DNA of 50,710 nt from Lithacetigena sp037446255 [NCBI: Coprothermobacterota bacterium] (lineage in GTDB: Bacteria > Coprothermobacterota > HKB111), in contig JBBIIY010000010.1 of NCBI GenBank assembly GCA_037446255.1, forward strand, positions 1-50,710, in the 5' to 3' direction. Position 1 is the stretch's first letter. Every line of letters begins with the position of its first letter. Shown here one piece after another: positions 7,833 to 15,820 of this stretch. The position numbers were made by a program, and so were the translations under genes. The notes under the pieces were generated by a model. That model did no database searches. It saw only the letters and a program-made list of their open reading frames with translations, and was not told the DNA's origin.

Positions 7833-8846
7833 CTATTGTTCTCCTAACAAATCCTTTTCCAACATGGTACCAAGTTTTCCCTTAATTGCACTAAGTGAAA
7901 ACCAGGTAAAATATCCCAGACAGATAAACAAAATAATCAGCGGAGGCCACTCCCAGGAACTTACCATTTCAAAATTAGTATAAGATCCTTCCTTGAAGAA
8001 ATAAAGAGATTCATATTTTTGAAACCCGATATAAAAAATGGTTATAATTGAGTAAGCCACACCAAGTAAAACCGGATAAGCCATAAACCTATTAAGCCAC
8101 AAAGTCGCTTGGGCAAAACACAGGATAAAGATGGGTACAAGAAGATCAATTTCAAAAGGATATGGTAATTCAAGAAAAATTGGTATGCTGGCAAGTATGA
8201 TGAAGAAAGTCTGAAGAAGTGCTCCGGGAAGAGGAGATTTAATACTTTTTACTTTTCTTTCCTCCAGGGTTACAACATATTTATTTATATATTGTAAAAC
8301 TTCCTGGTAATTGCTTTCGGAGGTATATACTACCATAACTCTTCTCCAACTATTTCTTAGAGCTATAGTTTTACGTTTTTCATCGGGAATTAACTTAATT
8401 AAACCTTTCCAGTGAATAAAGGTAGTTTCTTGCGATTTAGCTACTAATCCTGCCCCTAAAGTTCCGCTTCTACCAGTCAGAAGGCCAGCTATGATGGCTA
8501 AATTGGAAGACATTTTTGCCTTCCTGTCAATAATTTCACAGAGAACTCCTTTATTATTTAGAGTAAATCTGAAATTAAAAGAGTTTCCGAAAAATAAAGC
8601 CATGATTAATAGGGAAAGGATAAACAGTCCTCCGTTCACCAGGGCAAAAATATAGAGCATAGGCACCATAACTTCTATATCACCCTGTGAGAGAAAAATT
8701 ACTCCCATTAGCACAACCATTATCAGATAGGATATTCCAAATGCTTTCAAAAAATCCTGCAAAACATATCTGTTGGTAATCAAGGAAATTCTTTTTTCCC
8801 AGGTTATTTCTTTTGCCACATTTTCTTTATTAAGATTTTTACTCAT
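7833..8846 (-). CDS. multi-pass membrane protein of unknown function
   Basis: I do not recognise this 337-residue protein. It has two hydrophobic helices near residues 37-55 and 62-85. A cytoplasmic-looking middle (about 90-205) carries a glycine-rich IAGLLTGRSGTLGAGLVAK segment and basic stretches. At least four further helices follow between about 208 and 325. The two-helix, soluble domain, helix bundle layout recalls PH-like or YcxB-like membrane proteins, but no motif settles it. It stands alone: the 5' side faces a 375-base non-coding stretch and the 3' side the dehydrogenase operon promoter. Confidence 0.7.
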   Translation of the reverse strand: MSKNLNKENVAKEITWEKRISLITNRYVLQDFLKAFGISYLIMVVLMGVIFLSQGDIEVMVPMLYIFALVNGGLFILSLLIMALFFGNSFNFRFTLNNKGVLCEIIDRKAKMSSNLAIIAGLLTGRSGTLGAGLVAKSQETTFIHWKGLIKLIPDEKRKTIALRNSWRRVMVVYTSESNYQEVLQYINKYVVTLEERKVKSIKSPLPGALLQTFFIILASIPIFLELPYPFEIDLLVPIFILCFAQATLWLNRFMAYPVLLGVAYSIITIFYIGFQKYESLYFFKEGSYTNFEMVSSWEWPPLIILFICLGYFTWFSLSAIKGKLGTMLEKDLLGEQ

Positions 8847-8979
8847 ATTTACCTCTTTTTTAACATATTTTCATCTTTCATATCGCATTTGATAATTTTT
8901 TAAATCTAAAATTAATACATAACTTGATTACATAACATTAATAATATTACCTTAATTTCCTTTAGTTTAGCACTCTCCT

Positions 8980-9067
8980 GTCGCCTCATTCTTGACTCCG
9001 GGAATCCCCCTCGCCTATCACCCTCCCCCTTACTCCCCTCCCTTCCAAGAGGGGAGAATGACGAGAC
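8980..9067. repeat. palindromic intergenic element, MITE-like
   Basis: A GC-rich block inside the otherwise AT-rich 8847-9221 gap. GTCGCCTCATTCT (8980-8992) and AGAATGACGAGAC (9055-9067) are inverted with 11 of 13 positions matching. Nested inside, CTCCCCTC (9033-9040) and GAGGGGAG (9049-9056) form a perfect 8-bp stem with an eight-base loop. The core is pyrimidine-rich (many C). It has the look of a small non-autonomous dispersed repeat. No ORF fits it. The rest of the gap holds only AT-rich sequence and a TATAAT at 9163-9168. Confidence 0.5.
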
Positions 9068-9221
9068 GGAGAACAAAGTGCTTTTTTAGGAATCGTAGGA
9101 AAAAATCACTGTGTAAAATATTTTCTTGATAAATTTTGGTAGTAAAAGTTATCAATCCATTATATAATTAGAGGTCAAAATAAATATTTATAAACTAACA
9201 ATATCAGGAGGTAAAATTAAA

Positions 9222-10397
9222 TTGGATTTCCTTTTTGCTAAAAGAATGTCAAATCTGGGCACAGAAGGGGCATTTGAAGTATTGGCCCGCGCCCGGGCTT
9301 TAGAGGCTCAAGGAAAACAGGTAATTCATCTGGAAATTGGAGAACCTGATTTTGATACTCCAGCCAACATTAAAGAGGCAGCTTATAAAGCTATGTTAAG
9401 TGGCTTCACCCACTATGTACCTGCTCCAGGCCTTATCCAGGCTCGGCAAGCCATTGCCAGTTATGCTGGTCGTTTAAGGGGTGTTGAGGTCCTCCCCGAA
9501 GAAATAATTATTACAGCTGGAGCTAAACCAGTTATGAACTTTGCTATAACCGCTTTGGTGGAAGAGGGCGAGGAAGTTATTTATCCCAACCCAGGGTATC
9601 CAATTTACGAATCTATCATCAATTTTGTGGGTGCCAAACCTGTACCCCTTCCCTACTTGGAAGAAAATAATTTTAAACCCGACCTTGATTTATTAAAAAA
9701 GCTCATTACACCAAAAACTAAAATGTTAATCATTAATACTCCCCACAACCCTACCGGAGCTACCATGTCCATGGAAGAACTGGAAGTAATAGCCAATCTG
9801 GTAAGAGGAAAAAACATCTGGGTTATGGTTGACGAGATTTATAACCGAATTGCCTACGACATACCCACACCCACGCCTTCCATTTATTCTCTTCCTGGTA
9901 TGAAAGAGCAAACTATCATTATTGATGGCTATTCCAAGATTTACGCTATGACCGGTTGGAGATTGGGATTCGGGGTTGCTCCTAAAGATGTGATTGCCAA
10001 AATGTCCACCCTGTCTATAAATACCTATTCTCATGCTACTGCTTTTGTGCAGATTGCTGGCATTGAAGCTATCCAGGGTCCTCAGGAAGAACCAGCTAAA
10101 ATGGTAGAAGAGTTTGCAAAAAGAAGAGAATATTTTGTTAAAGCCTTAAATAATATTCCAGGTGTAAAATGTGTAGCGCCTCAAGGTGCATTTTATGTCT
10201 TCCCCAGCTTTAAAGGATACAATATCTCTTCTCAAGAACTGGCTAACCGACTGCTTAACGAGGCAGGGGTTGCTGGTTTAACCGGGACTGCCTTTGGCAT
10301 TTACGGTCAGGGGCATTTAAGATTCTCCTTTGCTAACAGTATAGATAACATACATATAGCTATAGATAAAATTGAAGATTTCTTAAAAAAGATTTAG
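9222..10397 (+). CDS. class I/II pyridoxal-phosphate aminotransferase (aspartate/alanine type)
   Basis: Transfers the amino group of an amino acid such as aspartate or alanine to 2-oxoglutarate or pyruvate. The 391-residue protein has LEIGEPDFDTP near the N-terminus, the GAKPVMNFAI cofactor loop, NTPHNPTGATMS (about 174-185), DEIYNRIAY, and the Schiff-base lysine in YSKIYAMTGWRLGF (about 237-250). C-terminal HLRFSFANS holds the carboxylate-binding arginine. The start is TTG at 9222 because AGGAGGT at 9206-9212 is correctly spaced from it; the next ATG (9246) would be too far. A TATAAT at 9163-9168 may be its -10 box, but I find no good -35. Single-gene unit closed by the terminator at 10421-10446. 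Confidence 0.9.
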   Translation: MDFLFAKRMSNLGTEGAFEVLARARALEAQGKQVIHLEIGEPDFDTPANIKEAAYKAMLSGFTHYVPAPGLIQARQAIASYAGRLRGVEVLPEEIIITAGAKPVMNFAITALVEEGEEVIYPNPGYPIYESIINFVGAKPVPLPYLEENNFKPDLDLLKKLITPKTKMLIINTPHNPTGATMSMEELEVIANLVRGKNIWVMVDEIYNRIAYDIPTPTPSIYSLPGMKEQTIIIDGYSKIYAMTGWRLGFGVAPKDVIAKMSTLSINTYSHATAFVQIAGIEAIQGPQEEPAKMVEEFAKRREYFVKALNNIPGVKCVAPQGAFYVFPSFKGYNISSQELANRLLNEAGVAGLTGTAFGIYGQGHLRFSFANSIDNIHIAIDKIEDFLKKI

Positions 10398-10420
10398 ATT
10401 ATAAATTAGCTCGGGAATTA

Positions 10421-10446
10421 AAAAGGCGGGCTAATGCCTGCCTTTT
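10421..10446. terminator. bidirectional Rho-independent terminator
   Basis: AAAAGGCGGGC (10421-10431), loop TAAT, GCCTGCCTTTT (10436-10446): an 11-bp stem with one G-T pair. The + strand tail continues CTTTCTTT and the - strand tail TTAATT. It sits exactly between the convergent aminotransferase and DUF4870 genes, so it can end both transcripts. Confidence 0.85.
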
Positions 10447-10465
10447 CTTTCTTTGCAACTGAATA

Positions 10466-10807
10466 TTATTTATTAATCTGCTTTTCAGCAATATCGCCAA
10501 CAATGGGAACTTTATAAAGTTCATTATTAAAGGCTTTGTACATCAAAAATAACCAGAGAACAAAAGTAACCACGGAGATAAGCCAACTACCCAACCAACC
10601 AACTATCGGAATCCACCCAACAACGTAACTAACTATTCCCAGTGGTATGAATAATAGAACAGATTGCATGGCATGAAATCTAACAAACTTGTTATCCTTT
10701 TCCATAACCAAGAAAAATATGCCTGATAAAAATGCTAAAAAATAACATAAGGCACCTTCAAGATTTTCTCCCATTCCCAGGGAAGTTTTGTTTTCGGACA
10801 ATTTCAT
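10466..10807 (-). CDS. DUF4870/Tic20-like small membrane protein
   Basis: A 113-residue integral membrane protein with the DUF4870 arrangement: LEGALCYFLAFLSGIFFLVME (about 16-36), then DNKFVRFHAMQSVLLF (about 38-53), and helices near 54-66 and 74-93. The FVRFHAxQS signature is diagnostic of the family. Function is not known. A clean AAGGAGGTAA precedes the ATG. It lies 30 bases after the permease gene and just before the shared terminator, so it is probably the last cistron of the arsC operon, although the link in function is unclear. Confidence 0.8.
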   Translation of the reverse strand: MKLSENKTSLGMGENLEGALCYFLAFLSGIFFLVMEKDNKFVRFHAMQSVLLFIPLGIVSYVVGWIPIVGWLGSWLISVVTFVLWLFLMYKAFNNELYKVPIVGDIAEKQINK

Positions 10808-10837
10808 TTACCTCCTTATATTGGTAATAACATAGTA

Positions 10838-11371
10838 TTATATCTTAAAATTAGAAAATAAAAAATGAGCCAATAATCCTGCCAGGGGTGGTAAGAAAAA
10901 AGTACAGGCAAATCGTATTAAAGTAAATCTCCACCCTAAGATTCCTATTTCCATAGGAAGCCTGTGAATAGCCCATAAAGACCATCCGGTAAGAAAAGCT
11001 ACCATGGTGCTTATACTGGCTCCTGATTTTAATAATCCCGCAGCTATCGGTAAATTCACATAGGGACCGCCAGGAGTCATTGCCCCAGCCAAAGTTCCAA
11101 TTATTATTCCTCTTAAACCTGATTCGACGCCGACCCAACGAGAAAGAAGTTCCCTGGGAATAACCAACTGCACCAGACTGGCAACTATGAAAGAAAAAAT
11201 CAGTAGGGGCATAATCTCCAGCATAAGTTTATAAGTTGCTTTTAAACCCTGTAGGTGTAAATCTCCCCCTTTCATATAGGCTACAACAAAAAGAATGACT
11301 GCTAAAACACCCATGATTATTGTTGGAATAAACATCCCCGAATTAACCCTCCTTGGTTTATTTATCTCCAT
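10838..11371 (-). CDS. half-size permease of the ArsP/YraQ (COG0701) family
   Basis: Membrane protein of 177 residues with five hydrophobic stretches (about 13-32, 48-67, 86-103, 117-135, 146-168). The conserved core GAMTPGGPYVNLPIAAGLL followed by FLTGWSLWAIHRLP matches the short form of the COG0701 permeases, about half the length of ArsP. The usual cysteine-containing PxCSC motif of ArsP is replaced by TPGGPYV. Directly downstream of arsC (14 bases), so export of an arsenic species or another toxic small molecule is a reasonable guess, not shown. It may work as a dimer. Confidence 0.75.
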   Translation of the reverse strand: MEINKPRRVNSGMFIPTIIMGVLAVILFVVAYMKGGDLHLQGLKATYKLMLEIMPLLIFSFIVASLVQLVIPRELLSRWVGVESGLRGIIIGTLAGAMTPGGPYVNLPIAAGLLKSGASISTMVAFLTGWSLWAIHRLPMEIGILGWRFTLIRFACTFFLPPLAGLLAHFLFSNFKI

Positions 11372-11385
11372 TTCTCTACCCGGTA

Positions 11386-11808
11386 TTATTCCTTATCTTC
11401 TTTAATAAAAATCTCTTCTATCCAGTTTTTTATCTCTTCCCTGACCCGACGAAATACCCTCATCTTTTCCTCGTAGTCACCCTTAGCTGTTGAGGGGTCG
11501 GTAAAACCTTTATGCAGGTACTTAATTGCACCGGGGAAAAAAGGACAAGCCTCTAAAGCCTGATCACATACAGTAACTACATAATCAAAAGACCAGCCCT
11601 TGAATTCTTTAACATCCTTGGAGCGATGGTTAGAGAGGTCTATGCCAATTTCACTCATAACCTTGATAGCAAAAGGATTAACCATTGAAGGTTGAGTTCC
11701 CGCGCTATATGCATGAAATTTATCGCTGTAAAGCGAATTAATTATTGCTTCAGCCATCTGTGACCGTGACGAATTATGGGTGCAAAGAATTAATATTCTT
11801 TTTTTCAT
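11386..11808 (-). CDS. arsC: arsenate reductase, thioredoxin-coupled LMW-PTP type
   Basis: Reduces arsenate to arsenite in the cytoplasm using a cysteine relay reduced by thioredoxin. The 140-residue protein has the phosphate loop CTHNSSRSQ (C9-x5-R) at its N-terminus and the two resolving cysteines in VVTVCDQALEACPFFPG (about residues 82 and 89), the three-cysteine set of the Staphylococcus pI258 ArsC type. Asp in TDPSTAKGD is the general acid. Between a rhodanese and a permease gene with gaps of 12 and 14 bases. No arsR repressor is visible; the operon head is instead a diguanylate cyclase. Confidence 0.9.
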   Translation of the reverse strand: MKKRILILCTHNSSRSQMAEAIINSLYSDKFHAYSAGTQPSMVNPFAIKVMSEIGIDLSNHRSKDVKEFKGWSFDYVVTVCDQALEACPFFPGAIKYLHKGFTDPSTAKGDYEEKMRVFRRVREEIKNWIEEIFIKEDKE

Positions 11809-11820
11809 AAAGCCTTCTCT

Positions 11821-12258
11821 TCATTCTCCTAAAGGTAAACCAGCATTTTTCCATTCTGTTATTCCCCTATACATATGTAAAATATTTTTGAAGCCTAACT
11901 TTTTTATAACTGCTAATGATTTATCGCTCCTGCTTCCTGTTCTACAATATACAAGGTAAGTATTTTTCTTATCCAATTTACCAAGCATATCATTGAAATC
12001 AGGAGCATAGTAATCAATATTAACTGCTCCTTTGAGATGTCCCCGGGAAAACTCTTCGGGAGTCCTTATATCTATAATCATAATTTCTTTAGCACTGGTT
12101 AATAAATCATATGCTTCCGTGGAAGATACATTTTTAATGCCCGATCTACTTTCCCGGTAACCTATTCCTCTGATAAACAGGATATAAAGAAAAATACCCA
12201 GCAAAATAAAAAGCGGTAGAATTTTTATTAAATTACCCTTAAAAATGGTTGATATCAC
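11821..12258 (-). CDS. membrane-anchored rhodanese-like protein
   Basis: Single-domain sulfurtransferase-type protein of 145 residues. One N-terminal hydrophobic helix (about residues 12-30) is followed by a rhodanese domain: IMIIDIRTPEEFSRGHLKGA (about 59-78) and the active-site loop CRTGSRS (about 104-110). The orientation is not resolved, but the short positive N-terminus suggests an anchored domain outside the cytoplasm. Overlaps the end of the GGDEF gene by 20 bases and precedes arsC by 12, so all three are co-transcribed. It may handle sulfane sulfur or a thiolated oxyanion. Confidence 0.83.
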   Translation of the reverse strand: MISTIFKGNLIKILPLFILLGIFLYILFIRGIGYRESRSGIKNVSSTEAYDLLTSAKEIMIIDIRTPEEFSRGHLKGAVNIDYYAPDFNDMLGKLDKKNTYLVYCRTGSRSDKSLAVIKKLGFKNILHMYRGITEWKNAGLPLGE

Positions 12259-14758
12259 TAATGGAAATTCTTTTAAGGGCCTGTTTGATTAAAGGATAAA
12301 TAGATTCTATATGAGAGCGTTTATCCTGATACATCAACTCATCGGCTAACTTAAATAAATCATCTACACTGATGTTCGTTTCTTCCCTGGAAGCATACCC
12401 AATGGAAATACTTAGAGGTAAAAAGAATTTTTCCTGGTTTATCTTTTCAATTGATTCACGAAGACGATTGCAGGCTTTTTCAACTGCCACCCTATCGCAG
12501 TTGGGAAGAAGAATGGCAAATTCGTCTCCCCCAATTCTGGTAACCACATCTTCTTTTCTAAAATTCATCTTTAAAGCCTGGGCTGTTTTCTTGAGCAGGA
12601 CATCTCCAGCTTTATGACCAAGTGCATCATTGGTTAATTTCAAACCATCTACATCACAGACAATCACACCTACCTTAGTAATCCTGCCCATATTCAACCT
12701 TTGGACTTCTTCATCAAAATAAGAACGGTTATATAGACCGGTAAGAGAGTCGTGCAGACTTAAATATTTTAATTCTTTATCAGTTTTTTTACGATTGAGA
12801 GCGTATCCAAATATTTCTCCCACTATTTTCAGTATATCTATATCACTTTGTTGCCATTTTTTTAAAAATCTTACCGAATCAAATCCGAGGAAACCTGTAA
12901 TATTTCCCTCAAACTGGACTGGAACCAGTAATATAGATTTAATATCCTGGCTATCCCATATGTATTTTTCACTTTTAGCTTCCGGTGGCATATTGTTAAT
13001 ATCATCTATTGCTAAATTTTCCAGGTTGAATAATTTCTCCATTGACCAGGATATTAGTCTTACCGGGATATCTTTATTCAGGTGAATTGCTCCATCTATA
13101 CCTTCCCTGCACCACTCATGAGTATTGTTTATATTAAGCCTATCGTCAGAAATCGAAAATAGGTAACTCCTATCAACCTCAGCAAAGTCACCTATTTTTG
13201 ACAGCGAAATATTAATCACTTCATCTATTTTCTCCGAAGGTGCGCTGACAAAACTGGTAGATATTTCCATAACCACTTGTTCAAATTTAAATCTCCTTAT
13301 TAATTCTTCTTCAGCTAATTTTCTCTGGGTGATATCTACCAGGGTGCCTTCATAATACATAACTTTACCGGTAGAATCCTTGACCGCCCAGGAGTTCTCC
13401 ATGACGATTATCTTTTGCCCATCTTTCCTTTTTAAATGTAGTTCTATACCCCTGATTTCTCCGGTTTCTTCAATCTGTTTCTGCCAGATTTGCCTATCCC
13501 GGGGATTTATATAAAAAGTATCCGATACTTTAATTTTATAAATATCATCCCCTTCAAAACCTAACATATTTATTAGAGCGGGATTTGCTGAAATAACATC
13601 TCCCTGGGGAGTTGTTCGGTAAACGCCCTCGGACATTTTCATAAACAGGTCGCTGTAATGTTGTTCGGACTCTTTTAGTAAATATTGGGACCTTTCCAGT
13701 GAGTCCATCATACTATTAAATTGGTCTGATAGACGAGAAAACTCTACACTATCTGATGGTTTTAGCCTCTTTGAAAGATATGAGTCAAGACCAATTTCCT
13801 TCATTTGATCAATAATTAAATGAAGTGGATCAAGAATTGACTTATTAGCAATATATAATCCGATAACCGCAAGGGCCAAAGCTAATACTGATAAGGAAAA
13901 TATCAGATAATTAGAAGTAATTATCCCTTGTTGATATATGTCCCGGGTCATTACTAATTCCACCACCATCCCTGGTTGGCCTTGAATATCTCTTATTAAT
14001 GTATATCCTTTGATAATATTATTGTCCACTGGTTTTGAAAAAAATAAACCTGCATTATCTTTCTTTAGTAATTGAGCTTTAAAATCATCAGGAATTTCAG
14101 ATGAGTCTATTTTATGAAAACTAACTGCACTGGAATTGATGAGATGTGTTTGTATAATCAGGGACTCAAGGTTTATGAACCTGCCCATAATAAGGCATCC
14201 AGCAATAGGTCCTTCTTTCTCGCTGGTTAGAATGGGCCTGGAAGCTATTACCATTGATTTATTATTTACTACAATTATCCCTTTTTTCACCGCTTCTATA
14301 GTTTCATGGTAGATTAGCTGTTTATCATTCTTAAGTAATTCCAGCAGTTCAGGATTTAAAGGAAGTTCCTTTTGGGCTTCAACATCATAAGCTTTCTTGT
14401 AAGCTATAGAGCCATCGGTTCTAATAAACAGCATCACATTAACACCAATCCTCTGAAAGGTTGTATCAACCAGATTGGACTCAATATATTCAGGATTCAA
14501 ATCACCAATAAAATTGTAGGTATCATCCCAACCTGCCCAGTTAGCAACAATGGTGTCCAGAACATTTATGTTATTGTCAATTACTGAAATTATATTTTGT
14601 ATATTGGTTTCAACAGTTTGATTTTCCAATTTTTCGTATCCACTAATGATTATCTCTCTGGAAATAAAAACAAGAAGCGAACCAACAACTATGGTGGTGA
14701 TGATAATTGATAATAATAATTGTTTTCTTAAGGATAATTTAGAAAAGTCTAATTTCAT
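12239..14758 (-). CDS. CHASE4-HAMP-PAS-GAF-GGDEF diguanylate cyclase
   Basis: Membrane sensor that should make cyclic di-GMP. Order: TM1 (about 15-35), a CHASE4-type extracellular domain with the ANWAGWDDTYNF motif (about 75-86), TM2 (about 285-305), HAMP, a PAS domain (from HYSDLFMKMSEGVYRT), a GAF-like domain, and GGDEF. The cyclase site is RIGGDEFAILLP, and the inhibitory I-site RKED lies exactly five residues before it; no EAL domain. I start at the ATG at 14758, preceded by AAAGGAATAAGT; an in-frame ATG at 14776 adds six residues and has poorer spacing. First gene of the operon leading to rhodanese and arsC, overlapping the former by 20 bases. Confidence 0.87.
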   Translation of the reverse strand: MKLDFSKLSLRKQLLLSIIITTIVVGSLLVFISREIIISGYEKLENQTVETNIQNIISVIDNNINVLDTIVANWAGWDDTYNFIGDLNPEYIESNLVDTTFQRIGVNVMLFIRTDGSIAYKKAYDVEAQKELPLNPELLELLKNDKQLIYHETIEAVKKGIIVVNNKSMVIASRPILTSEKEGPIAGCLIMGRFINLESLIIQTHLINSSAVSFHKIDSSEIPDDFKAQLLKKDNAGLFFSKPVDNNIIKGYTLIRDIQGQPGMVVELVMTRDIYQQGIITSNYLIFSLSVLALALAVIGLYIANKSILDPLHLIIDQMKEIGLDSYLSKRLKPSDSVEFSRLSDQFNSMMDSLERSQYLLKESEQHYSDLFMKMSEGVYRTTPQGDVISANPALINMLGFEGDDIYKIKVSDTFYINPRDRQIWQKQIEETGEIRGIELHLKRKDGQKIIVMENSWAVKDSTGKVMYYEGTLVDITQRKLAEEELIRRFKFEQVVMEISTSFVSAPSEKIDEVINISLSKIGDFAEVDRSYLFSISDDRLNINNTHEWCREGIDGAIHLNKDIPVRLISWSMEKLFNLENLAIDDINNMPPEAKSEKYIWDSQDIKSILLVPVQFEGNITGFLGFDSVRFLKKWQQSDIDILKIVGEIFGYALNRKKTDKELKYLSLHDSLTGLYNRSYFDEEVQRLNMGRITKVGVIVCDVDGLKLTNDALGHKAGDVLLKKTAQALKMNFRKEDVVTRIGGDEFAILLPNCDRVAVEKACNRLRESIEKINQEKFFLPLSISIGYASREETNISVDDLFKLADELMYQDKRSHIESIYPLIKQALKRISISDINHF

Positions 14759-14862
14759 ACTTATTCCTTTAAACATTATACCTAAGGGTCCTCATTTTAC
14801 TACCATTTCCAATTGATGGATGAATAAAAATAAATGAATAAATAGGGTCAGCTCTATTATTA

Positions 14863-14955
14863 TGGCGGAGAGAGAGGGATTCGAACCCTCGAAGGAGTTA
14901 TACACCCCTTAATCGCTTAGCAGGCGATTGCCTTCAGCCTCTCGGCCATCTCTCC
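14863..14955 (-). tRNA. tRNA-Ser(GCU)
   Basis: On the - strand the acceptor GGAGAGA (14955-14949) pairs with TCTCTCC (14873-14867), followed by discriminator G and an encoded CCA (14865-14863). The D arm has TGGCCGAGAGGCTGAAGGC, the anticodon loop CTGCTAA gives anticodon GCT (serine AGC/AGU), the long variable arm is class II, and the T arm is GAGGGTTCGAATCCCTC. All features match bacterial tRNA-Ser. It stands alone between the GGDEF operon and the decarboxylase gene. Confidence 0.95.
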
Positions 14956-15058
14956 GCATCATAAATTTTATCATATTTAGACTTTTTAATGATAAAACGA
15001 CCCCCATTTATCGCCCCGTACTTGATACGAGGTCTCCGCTTTGAAGACTTGAACAGCA

Positions 15059-15097
15059 AAGGGGATAGTCCCCTTAAATCCTATAGGGATTGTCCCT
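15059..15097. repeat. tandem REP-like hairpins
   Basis: Two small perfect hairpins lie side by side: AAGGGGA-TAG-TCCCCTT (15059-15075) and AGGGA-TTG-TCCCT (15085-15097), each with a three-base loop and almost the same sequence. Similar GGGGAC...GTCCCC hairpins are typical of repeats mobilised by REP-associated transposases. They lie 18 bases beyond the stop of the decarboxylase gene and could also act as its terminator, though neither strand has a long T tail. The rest of 14956-15115 shows nothing else. Confidence 0.55.
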
Positions 15098-15115
15098 GAT
15101 CGTACTAATGGATAA

Positions 15116-15820
15116 TTATTTTAACCTGGCCAGGGAAGTAAGCACCCCGTAAACCTGCTGGCCTTCCTTAACCAATATTTCAATATTGGTATGGAAAATT
15201 AACACATCTACCTGAGAACCCCTGCTTATAAAACCTATTTTCTGCCCCTTTTTTACCACCTCTCCCTCTTTAATATAGGGAGTAATTTTATTTACAAACT
15301 TATCGGCAATTTCTACAACTCCCACCTTTAACCGTTGATTCTCAATCACCAGGGAAGCCCTTTCGTTTTGCAGGTGGAATTTTTTCCCAAAAAGGTTCAC
15401 CCATCTCCTTAAAAATGTCAAGTTTATATACTCCCATAGGTCAACCATGGGAAGATTAAAGTGGGTAGTTATTCTTTGCCAGAATACGACCTTGCCTTCT
15501 ATAGGTGAGTAATTAAAGTGGACATCAAGGGGGGACATATAAATTCCTATTGCCCAGCCTTCGTAAGGAAGTTCGCTATTACCCGATAGTTCAACTATGG
15601 ATATCTCTTCACCATTTTTAACCGATATAATACTTCTCCCTTTTATGGGATAGATATAAATGACCTTCCCATCTGCCGGTGAAAGTATTAAATCCTTATC
15701 TAAAGCAGGAGCTCTAACCGGGTCCCTGAAAAACCATACGAAGCGTAAAAAAACATATAATCCAGCAATTATTAATATAAAGAGTAAAAAATACCACAAA
15801 TTTACCACTCCTATCTTCAA
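15116..15820 (-). CDS. phosphatidylserine decarboxylase-related protein
   Basis: Pyruvoyl-dependent decarboxylase of the phosphatidylserine family (phosphatidyl- or archaetidylserine to the ethanolamine lipid). The 234-residue protein has one N-terminal membrane helix (about 8-30), FFRDP, LSPADGKV (about 46-53), MSPLDVHFNYSPIEGKV (about 94-110) and NERAS. The C-terminal GSQVDVLI contains the Gly-Ser at which the chain would cleave to form the pyruvoyl group. The start used is TTG at 15820, overlapping the preceding stop as TTGA. A second TTG at 15799 has a better AGGAG spacing and would remove seven residues. No CDP-alcohol serine transferase gene is nearby. Confidence 0.8.
   Translation of the reverse strand: MKIGVVNLWYFLLFILIIAGLYVFLRFVWFFRDPVRAPALDKDLILSPADGKVIYIYPIKGRSIISVKNGEEISIVELSGNSELPYEGWAIGIYMSPLDVHFNYSPIEGKVVFWQRITTHFNLPMVDLWEYINLTFLRRWVNLFGKKFHLQNERASLVIENQRLKVGVVEIADKFVNKITPYIKEGEVVKKGQKIGFISRGSQVDVLIFHTNIEILVKEGQQVYGVLTSLARLK

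Noticed and set aside
9726-10034. Antisense open frames inside the aminotransferase and many other genes
   Set aside because: They lie fully within strongly conserved genes and have no family motif or ribosome site; treated as shadows.
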